The notes beneath the pieces are model-generated. The model had not been told where the DNA came from, did not search any database, and worked only from the letters and a program-made list of their open reading frames with translations. A DNA stretch of 5,136 bases. Source: Deltaproteobacteria bacterium (lineage in GTDB: Bacteria; Myxococcota_A; Polyangia; JAAYKL01). How positions within the stretch are numbered: the stretch's first letter is position 1; each line of letters starts with the position of its first letter. The translations under genes were made by a program, and so were the position numbers. This document shows, piece after piece, positions 1-5,020 of the stretch. The stretch is from positions 1-5,136 of the forward strand of contig JAABTR010000567.1 of NCBI GenBank assembly GCA_011389755.1, given 5' to 3'.

Positions 1-495
1 CAAAAGCTTCGCGTCTGGTCGAAGATCCTCCGGGCTGACGAGGAGGATATCGAGGTCCCTGTGGATGCGGCGATGGGAGAAGCCGTCGTCGAGGACCACA
101 AATCGGGCCCCCTCGGCCGCGGCCGCCCGCACGGCATCGACCCGATCGGCTCCTATCCACACCGCGATCCCCTCGAGGCCCCTGGCGAGCATCCACGCTT
201 CGTCCCCTACCTCTTTTGGCCCGAGGGTGGGGCCTGCGCCATGGGACACCCTGACGGTGCGCCCTTCGAGGCGCCCCCGATATCCCCGCGACACCACGGC
301 GGAGGGGCCTCTTCGCGCCAAGACGCGGGCCAGCGCGCCGGCAAGCGGCGTCTTGCCCGACCCTCCGGCGGCCAAGGCGCCCACCGAGACGACCGTGACA
401 CCTGGGACGGCGACCACCGGAAACAGGCCCCGATCGTAGGCCGCGCCGCGCAGCCGCACCGCGCCGCCAAAGACGCTCGATAAGATCCTCTTCAT
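1..495 (-). CDS. lpxK: Tetraacyldisaccharide 4'-kinase LpxK, N-terminal half (cut by window edge)
   Basis: LpxK phosphorylates the 4' position of tetraacyldisaccharide 1-phosphate with ATP at the inner face of the cytoplasmic membrane, giving lipid IVA in the lipid A pathway. I translated this frame by hand: 165 codons are open from ATG at 495 to base 1 with no stop, about half of a typical LpxK of 320-350 residues. Visible family motifs are the Walker A loop AAGGSGKTP (residues 42-50, Lys48), SRGYRG (69-74), VGDEA (96-100, Asp98) and DDGFSH (136-141) followed by HRDLDI. These match the P-loop Lys, the GDE Asp and the DDGxxH residues that line the active site in characterised LpxK. The usual GN(L/I) before the P-loop is GAL here. 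The start forms an ATGA overlap with the preceding lipoprotein gene; an in-frame ATG at 513 would have a purine run directly against it, with no spacer. Hydrophobic N-terminal residues fit membrane association. The family call is secure; the C-terminal half is not visible. Confidence 0.93.
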   Translation of the reverse strand, partial: MKRILSSVFGGAVRLRGAAYDRGLFPVVAVPGVTVVSVGALAAGGSGKTPLAGALARVLARRGPSAVVSRGYRGRLEGRTVRVSHGAGPTLGPKEVGDEAWMLARGLEGIAVWIGADRVDAVRAAAAEGARFVVLDDGFSHRRIHRDLDILLVSPEDLRPDAKLL

Positions 496-2369
496 CGCGG
501 CGGCGCCGCGCATCCCTTGAAAGAGCCCAGCCACAAAAAGTCGCCCACTCCCGGCTCCCGGGTGATCCAGGCAGCGGCAAAACCTTGTGGGGCTGCGACG
601 AGCCGCGCGCCGACCAGGGCTGCGCCACCTTCGAGGCGCGCCAGCCGGCCGGCCTGCGCGGGGCGCTGCGTACCATCGGCGTCCAGGATCCGAAAATCGA
701 GGGTGACCGCGCCCAGAGCGGGAAACTCTTGGGAAAAAAGGAGCCCGGTGTCTTCGCCGCTCGCCGTGAGGCCCAGGCACCTTTGATTGACGAGATTGGC
801 CCCTGTGCCGGCGTCGGCGGCGATGTCGATGAGGTGATCACCGCCGCCTCCCATGAACCCGCCCCTAATATCGATGTCGTCTTCGGGACCAGCCGCCTCT
901 TCGTCGTAGGCCACATCGGAGAACGCTACGAGGAATCCCCCCGCAGAGACCGGCGTTACGCGGGGATCGCGGCTCGGGTCAAGGGCGCCTCTTTGCGCTT
1001 TTGAAAAACGCTCGAGGGCTGAGGTCTGCGGGGCGCCGGCTGAGAGGACCGCGGCAAAGACCTCGAAATCGAAAGCGCCGTCATCCTCGACGCTTCTGCC
1101 GACCACAACGGCGATCTCCTGCTGTGTGGCCGCGATGTCAAACCCCTCGATGGAGGCGGCTTCTTTTCCGACGACGGCCGAGACCACCGCTTGGTCCTGG
1201 GTCTCGAGCGCCATCGAGACCACCGCCTCGGTGGCGTCGCCGAATTTTCCGACAAAGGCGATCCGAGGTTCGCCACCGAAATGGTAGGCCCGCAGCGGCG
1301 CCGAGGGCCGAGGCTCGGCGTCCCAGAGGGTGACGGCGCTCTCCCACGCGTCGATGGTGTTCGAGGCGCTGTCCAAGGAAAAACCGATGAGCTCCACAGC
1401 GGCCGGCTCATCTGGCCCAGACAACCACACGGCGAGGTAGCCCTGCTCGCCGGGGAGCACCGCCGGCGCGAAGCCCGAAAGAGACGGAGATCGCGCCGTC
1501 AGCTCGCTCGGGGCGGACAGGGCCTGCCCCGCGTCCGCGACCACCCGGGCGAAGATTTGACCGTCGCTTTTTTGCCAGACGACGGCGATCCCGTCGTCAC
1601 CCTGGACCAGATCGGCCCCCACCAAGGCGCCCTCGTCTCCCGAATCGATGATCGCGGGCGCAGCCTCAAAGGCGAGATCGGCGAAGCCATCGCAGTCGTT
1701 GTCTCGCAGGTCGCAGACCTCCTCCCCGCCGGGGTGGATCCCGGCGTCGGCGTCGTCGCAGTCGGCCGCGTCCGCGGCGACCTCGCAGGCCTTCGGGTCG
1801 AAATAGCCGTCGGAGTCGTCGTCGGCGCCGGCCACCAGATCCACCAGACTGCAAGAGCCGTCTTCGGGGTCGCACTTGGCAATTTTGCAGGTCATGTCGG
1901 GGACCGGCCGCGCGTCGTCGCAGTTTTTCAAAACCCCGCCGACGCACCCTTGGTCCGCGTCGCAGACCCGGTCCACGATGCACGGATCGCTCGAGGCGCA
2001 GGCGCCGTCGTCCGGCGCGTGCCGACATTTTCCCAAGACGCAGCTGTCTTCGGTGCAGGCGATGGCGTCGTCGCACTCCTTTTTGGTCTCGCACTCGGCG
2101 CCGGTGGGCACGCAGCCGCTGCCCCGCAAACATTTTTCGAGATGACCGCACCGGTCGTTGTCGGGCCACGGCTCGAGGCAGACCCCGCCCTCGGAGCATC
2201 GCTCGATGGTGCAATCGATGCCGTCATCGCAATCCGCGGGCGAGCTGCAACCCCGATCCTGCGTCTCGGTGTCGGGCGCCTCCTCCTCGCCCGCGCCCAG
2301 CGCGTCGAAGTCGAGGAGGGGGGTGCAGCTCACGCAAAAAAATAGCCCAGCAAAAAAAAACCGCATCAT
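492..2369 (-). CDS. Predicted lipoprotein with Cys-rich repeats, MopE-type metal-binding motif and beta-repeat C-terminus
   Basis: The product is 625 residues from ATG 2369. It starts with a short lipoprotein-like signal (residues 1-14, Phe-rich, one Arg) ending in CVSC, so Cys15 is the likely acylated residue, although Cys rather than Leu at -3 is not a standard lipobox. Residues 41-174 hold about 21 cysteines in loosely repeated CDDGIDCTIERC / CDDAIACTEDSC modules. Residues 183-231 match the acidic MopE-like metal-binding motif (DDDSDGY, ADCDDADAGIHPG, CDLRDNDCDG). Residues about 240-620 contain recurrent AVVW, LAVW, LVAFSD and AAAWIT strands, resembling the beta-propeller-like repeats of myxobacterial secreted proteins; this fold is inferred. 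The ORF stays open up to 2477, but the signal peptide, the Shine-Dalgarno AAGGGAG 6 nt upstream and the ATGA overlap with the TPR gene fix the start at 2369; ATG 2366 is also possible. It overlaps lpxK by ATGA. The ligand and function are unknown; a cell-surface metal-binding or structural lipoprotein is the best guess. Confidence 0.85.
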   Translation of the reverse strand: MMRFFFAGLFFCVSCTPLLDFDALGAGEEEAPDTETQDRGCSSPADCDDGIDCTIERCSEGGVCLEPWPDNDRCGHLEKCLRGSGCVPTGAECETKKECDDAIACTEDSCVLGKCRHAPDDGACASSDPCIVDRVCDADQGCVGGVLKNCDDARPVPDMTCKIAKCDPEDGSCSLVDLVAGADDDSDGYFDPKACEVAADAADCDDADAGIHPGGEEVCDLRDNDCDGFADLAFEAAPAIIDSGDEGALVGADLVQGDDGIAVVWQKSDGQIFARVVADAGQALSAPSELTARSPSLSGFAPAVLPGEQGYLAVWLSGPDEPAAVELIGFSLDSASNTIDAWESAVTLWDAEPRPSAPLRAYHFGGEPRIAFVGKFGDATEAVVSMALETQDQAVVSAVVGKEAASIEGFDIAATQQEIAVVVGRSVEDDGAFDFEVFAAVLSAGAPQTSALERFSKAQRGALDPSRDPRVTPVSAGGFLVAFSDVAYDEEAAGPEDDIDIRGGFMGGGGDHLIDIAADAGTGANLVNQRCLGLTASGEDTGLLFSQEFPALGAVTLDFRILDADGTQRPAQAGRLARLEGGAALVGARLVAAPQGFAAAWITREPGVGDFLWLGSFKGCAAPPR

Positions 2370-3250
2370 GGGAAGCTCCCTTGCACGAGCACCGCCGCGC
2401 CGCCTCCAAGCGGCGCCGCTGTCAAGGTCATCTCGCCGGTTCTTTTTTTTCTCTTCCAGCGATCCAGCAAGATCCACACGCCGCCGGCCACGACCGCGGC
2501 GGCGCCGAGGCCGAGCAGCACGTCCGCCGTCACGGCGATCCCTTTTCCCTTATCGATTGCGCTTTGAGAGCAGCCCGGCGCGCAGCTTTTCTCCAGGGAG
2601 TCGCGCTCCTTGAGCGCGGCGATCCCCGCGACAGCGCCGCCGGCCAAAAGAAGCCCCCCTCCGCCCAGCAACGCCCCTGGGATGTAAAGCGACACCTCTT
2701 CGTCGCGCTCCTCGGCCAGAGCATCGGGGGGCTCTGCGGCGAGGGGCGCGGACCCACCGGCCTCGGCTTGTTCCGGCTCGGTGACGGGCGCCTGCTCGGA
2801 AGGAGCTTCGCCGGGCTCGTCCGGCGGCTCGGGCGGGGACTCGGGCGGAGGTTCGGGCTCCTCGGGTGGGCCTTTGTCCTCGGCCGGCACGATCTCCACC
2901 GCGAGGGCGGGCGCGTCGAGCGGCTCCTGGAGCTTCTCCATTTTTGCGCGCACCTGCTCGGCGTCCGGTGCGTCCGGGCGCTCGTCGAGGTACACCTGGT
3001 AGTACGCGATGGCCCGCTGCACGTCCCCGAGGCGCTCGGCGCAGACCCCGAGGTTGTAGAGCAGATCGGCGCGCCCCGAGAGGTTGTAAGCCTCTTTGAA
3101 GGCCTCCTGGGCGGCGGCGTAGTCGCCTTCTTTGAAGTGGATGACCCCCTGCTCGTAGAGCTGCTTGGCCTCGTCCGCGCGCGCCGGGCCGGCCGCCGAG
3201 AGCACCCACAAAGAAAAAACCACGAAATAGACGGCCACGCGTCGTCCCAT
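2366..3250 (-). CDS. Secreted TPR protein with Pro/Glu-rich linker and two C-terminal hydrophobic segments
   Basis: The product is 294 residues. Residues 1-25 form a Sec signal peptide (GRR, hydrophobic core, cleavage likely after ARA25). Residues 28-59 and 60-93 are two TPR-type helical hairpins (LYEQGVIHFKEGDYAAAQEAF and LLYNLGVCAERLGDVQRAIAYY), a protein-interaction module. A Pro/Glu-rich unstructured spacer follows (about 124-185), then a hydrophobic Gly/Ala-rich segment (189-213), a loop with a CAPGC pair (Cys223, Cys227), a second hydrophobic segment (237-262) and a basic RWKRKKR patch (264-270). The architecture resembles a common class of myxobacterial TPR proteins that may span the periplasm from the inner membrane; no specific function is known to me. 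The start is supported by AGAGG 5 nt upstream and by the signal peptide. The stop overlaps the lipoprotein gene in ATGA, so the two are probably co-translated partners. An in-phase A AAA AAA heptamer lies at codons 267-269. Confidence 0.85.
   Translation of the reverse strand: MGRRVAVYFVVFSLWVLSAAGPARADEAKQLYEQGVIHFKEGDYAAAQEAFKEAYNLSGRADLLYNLGVCAERLGDVQRAIAYYQVYLDERPDAPDAEQVRAKMEKLQEPLDAPALAVEIVPAEDKGPPEEPEPPPESPPEPPDEPGEAPSEQAPVTEPEQAEAGGSAPLAAEPPDALAEERDEEVSLYIPGALLGGGGLLLAGGAVAGIAALKERDSLEKSCAPGCSQSAIDKGKGIAVTADVLLGLGAAAVVAGGVWILLDRWKRKKRTGEMTLTAAPLGGGAAVLVQGSFP
2376..2382 (-). promoter_or_regulatory. Ribosome binding site deciding the lipoprotein start
   Basis: AAGGGAG lies inside the last codons of the TPR gene, 6 nt before ATG 2369 and 9 nt before ATG 2366. 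It rejects the longer reading from 2477 and allows independent as well as coupled initiation. Confidence 0.75.
2397..2416 (-). other. GC-only hairpin near the end of the TPR gene
   Basis: On the transcript GCGCCGC and GCGGCGC form a perfect 7-bp GC stem with loop TTGGAG. It lies 27 nt after the A AAA AAA heptamer and 14 nt before the lipoprotein Shine-Dalgarno. It could slow ribosomes or affect lipoprotein initiation, but in GC-rich coding DNA a stem of this size can arise by chance. Confidence 0.35.
2444..2450 (-). other. In-phase A AAA AAA slippery heptamer in the TPR gene
   Basis: The TPR frame reads AGA AAA AAA AGA, so an X XXY YYZ heptamer sits in the zero frame inside an A8 run. A -1 slip enters the lipoprotein frame, which is open from here through the lipoprotein start to its stop. 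No strong Shine-Dalgarno-like stimulator 10-14 nt upstream is visible. Confidence 0.4.
2810..2872 (-). repeat. Low-complexity Pro/Glu-coding tract in the TPR gene
   Basis: About 63 nt of degenerate repeats of CCC/CCG and GAG/GAA codons encode residues 127-147 of the TPR protein (GPPEEPEPPPESPP and onward). Such tracts form extended spacers and can change length by slippage; here it probably spaces the TPR domain from the membrane segments. Confidence 0.6.
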
Positions 3251-3255
3251 AAAAA

Positions 3256-3260
3256 CCTCT
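3256..3260 (-). promoter_or_regulatory. Ribosome binding site of the TPR gene
   Basis: AGAGG followed by five T and then ATG at 3250. The 5-nt spacing is acceptable, and it confirms the start that yields the Sec signal peptide. Confidence 0.7.
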
Positions 3261-3266
3261 TCGCTT

Positions 3267-3281
3267 GCCTCTGCGCGAGGC
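3267..3281 (-). other. Small hairpin next to the TPR gene Shine-Dalgarno
   Basis: On the transcript, GCCTC-GCGCA-GAGGC forms a perfect 5-bp stem with a 5-nt loop, ending 6 nt before the AGAGG ribosome binding site. The CCTC arm could instead pair with the GAGG of the Shine-Dalgarno, so two exclusive structures are possible. No U-tract follows closely enough for a terminator. The element is short and may be chance. Confidence 0.3.
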
Positions 3282-3301
3282 TATCCGACAACGGCCATGG
3301 A

Positions 3302-3307
3302 AGTATA
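3302..3307 (-). promoter_or_regulatory. Candidate sigma70-type -10 element upstream of the TPR gene
   Basis: TATACT stands out in a GC-rich background and would start transcription about 45 nt before the TPR start codon. No good -35 hexamer lies 16-19 nt upstream (the best-placed sequence is GGGCGA), and there is no extended TGn, so the call is weak. If real, it would start the TPR-lipoprotein-lpxK unit separately from hflX. Confidence 0.3.
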
Positions 3308-3346
3308 GCGTCTAAAGATTCATCTCGCCCGGCGCAACCCCCCGGT

Positions 3347-5020
3347 TCAACTACCGAGCAGGTGCTCGGGCGCCGCGGTCGAGGGCAACCGCGCCTCGGG
3401 CCACAGGTACTGCTCGATGCGGGCGAGGAGATCGGCGAAGGTCTGCCTGTCCTTGGCGCACAGGGCCACCGCGTCGTGAGCCCGAACCATGGCCTCCACC
3501 TCGGCCGGGTCGACGAGGTCTATCTTGTTGAACACCAAGAGCCGCGGCGTCTTTTCGTGCTTAAGGTCGATGAGGATCTTTTCCACGGAGCGGATCTGCT
3601 CGTCGCAATTGGGGTCCGAGATGTCCACCACGTGCAGGAGCAGCGAAGCGTCGTCGAGCTCTTCGAGGGTTGCCTTGAACGCGGCTATCAGGTCCTTGGG
3701 GAGATCGCGGATGAACCCCACGGTGTCGGTGATGATGACCTCCCGCTCCCTGGGGAAACGCAGCCTCCTGCTGGCGGTGTCGAGGGTGGCGAAGAGCTTG
3801 TCCTCGACGAGGACCTTCGACTGGGTCAGGGAGTTGAGCAGGGTGGATTTGCCGGCGTTGGTGTAACCCACGATGGAGATCACCGGGACGCCGGCGCGAC
3901 GCCTCCGGGAGCGCCGCTGCTCCCGGGATTTGGACAGCCCGAGGAGCTGACCCTCGAGCCGGGTGATGCGATCCCGCGCCCGGCGTCTCCCGATCTCCAG
4001 CTTGGTCTCCCCGGGGCCCCGGCCCCCGATGCCGCCGGTGAGCCTGGAGAGGGAGTCGTCGCGCTCCCCCAGCCGCGGCAGCAGGTACTTGAGCTGGGCG
4101 AGCTCCACCTGGAGCTTTCCATCCTTCGAGTGGGCCCTCTGGGCGAAGATGTCCAGAATGAGCTGGGTGCGGTCGATCACCTTGGCGTCGGTCAGCACGC
4201 CGATGGCCCGGCCTTGGTTGGGCGCCAGTTCGTGGTCGAGGATGATGAGCTCGGCGTCCTGCTGCATGGCCCGGACCGCGATATCCTCGAGCTTCCCCCG
4301 GCCCACCACGTACAGAGGATCGGGCTTGGGCCGCACCTGAATCACCCGGTCGACCACCTCGACCCCGGCGGTCCGGGCCAGCTCCTGGAGCTCATCCAGA
4401 GACCTCTCCGCGTCCAGGTACTTGCGCTTGTCCGTGGCGAGATGAACGAGCACGGCCCGGCCCTCGGGCGCCTCGACGGTGCGCGCCGCCGATTGCCTCC
4501 GGAACTCCTCCTCCAGCGACTCGATGAGCCCGACGAAATCCTCGGGGAGCATCCCCAGATTCAAAGGCCCTATCTGCCGGTAGACCTCGTCGCCGGGCGA
4601 GGGAGGCAGGAGATGCGCCAGGTAGATCGCCCCGGTGGCCCCGTCCGGCCCCACGCCCAGGGCGACAATCATGTCGAGCCGCAAGCGGGTCAGATCGGTC
4701 AAGTCGTCCCGGGACAGCGGCTCATTGCGCAAGTGGGTGTGGACGAAGCGCAGCCCCCGAAAACGGCGCTCCCCCGCCCGCAGGCGCCCAAAGTCGGGCA
4801 GCACGATGCGCCAGGCGTCGCCCACCGCGACCTGCGTGACCTGACCGCCGCGGTCGATGAAGACGCCTACCTGGCGCCCGATCTCCAAAGACAGCAGCGT
4901 CATGGTCTGGGCGAGCTCCGGCGTGACGATGCGGTCTGCCTTGACCCGGCGCTGGGACAACCGCTCGAGAGCCTTTTTTTGGGCGGGTTTGAGGCCCGTT
5001 AAGTTGCCGTGGATGCTCAA
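3347..5020 (-). CDS. hflX: GTPase HflX with N-terminal extension
   Basis: HflX is a cytoplasmic GTPase that binds ribosomes and splits stalled or hibernating 70S particles, notably under heat stress. All diagnostic elements are present in 557 residues: YVVGRGKLEDI (237-247), LDHELAPNQ (261-269), DRTQLILDIFAQRA (283-296), GKLQVELAQLKYLLPRL (301-317) and GGIGGRGPGETKLE (328-341) of the HflX domain; a basic coiled segment (342-376); then the G domain with G1 GYTNAGKST (385-393), G2 Thr412 in ATLDT, G3 DTVGF (432-436) and G4 NKID (498-501). G5 is LCAK (520-523), with Cys where SAK is usual. E. coli HflX has 426 residues; the extra roughly 180 at the N-terminus match an extension I recall from deltaproteobacterial HflX, including the opening HGNxxGLKP. 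That homology supports the TTG start at 5020, which also overlaps the upstream stop as TTGA and has GGAG 8 nt upstream. The G domain looks intact, so the protein should be active. Confidence 0.97.
   Translation of the reverse strand: MSIHGNLTGLKPAQKKALERLSQRRVKADRIVTPELAQTMTLLSLEIGRQVGVFIDRGGQVTQVAVGDAWRIVLPDFGRLRAGERRFRGLRFVHTHLRNEPLSRDDLTDLTRLRLDMIVALGVGPDGATGAIYLAHLLPPSPGDEVYRQIGPLNLGMLPEDFVGLIESLEEEFRRQSAARTVEAPEGRAVLVHLATDKRKYLDAERSLDELQELARTAGVEVVDRVIQVRPKPDPLYVVGRGKLEDIAVRAMQQDAELIILDHELAPNQGRAIGVLTDAKVIDRTQLILDIFAQRAHSKDGKLQVELAQLKYLLPRLGERDDSLSRLTGGIGGRGPGETKLEIGRRRARDRITRLEGQLLGLSKSREQRRSRRRRAGVPVISIVGYTNAGKSTLLNSLTQSKVLVEDKLFATLDTASRRLRFPREREVIITDTVGFIRDLPKDLIAAFKATLEELDDASLLLHVVDISDPNCDEQIRSVEKILIDLKHEKTPRLLVFNKIDLVDPAEVEAMVRAHDAVALCAKDRQTFADLLARIEQYLWPEARLPSTAAPEHLLGS

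Larger units (their letters stand above)
3251..3346. other. Only intergenic gap in the window, hflX to TPR gene
   Basis: This roughly 96-nt spacer is the sole non-coding stretch. On the minus strand it holds, in order, a weak AACC-GGGG-GGTT inverted repeat just after the hflX stop, an AT-rich patch with TATACT, a five-codon ATG...TAG string with no ribosome binding site, a 5-bp hairpin, and the AGAGG Shine-Dalgarno of the TPR gene. There is no stem followed by a U-tract, so hflX transcripts may read through into the TPR gene. Confidence 0.7.

Noticed and set aside
500..509. The palindrome GCGGCGCCGC, also present at 2410-2419, near two gene junctions
   Set aside because: Two copies of a GC-only palindrome are unremarkable in DNA of this composition, and both fall in coding sequence rich in Ala, Gly and Pro codons.
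496..513. Alternative lpxK start at ATG 513
   Set aside because: The only Shine-Dalgarno-like sequence abuts it with no spacer, and the ATGA junction at 495 follows the pattern of the other overlaps.
1191..2345. A 384-codon plus-strand ORF opposite the lipoprotein gene
   Set aside because: Antisense shadow: its Gly/Val/Ala-rich sequence mirrors the lipoprotein codons, with no domain or plausible ribosome binding site.
2370..2477. Longer lipoprotein reading starting at ATG 2477
   Set aside because: It would place about 36 charged residues before the signal peptide and lies wholly inside the TPR gene. The Shine-Dalgarno and ATGA overlap favour 2369. This stretch matters only if frameshifting occurs.
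3281..3298. Five-codon ATG...TAG string in the TPR gene leader
   Set aside because: It is very short and has no ribosome binding site; such strings are expected by chance.
3335..3349. Possible terminator after hflX
   Set aside because: Only a 4-bp AACC/GGTT repeat with no U-tract. It is not strong enough to call.
4973..4979. A AAA AAG (dnaX-type) heptamer in phase at hflX codons 14-16
   Set aside because: A -1 slip would only give a short truncated product ending at a TGA near codon 100, with no useful domain. Lys-Lys codon pairs create such heptamers by chance, which also cautions against over-reading the one in the TPR gene.
2381..5002. An 873-codon plus-strand ORF opposite hflX and the TPR gene
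   Set aside because: It lies antisense to two well-supported genes, has no recognisable domain, and has a composition typical of the complementary frame of GC-rich coding DNA.
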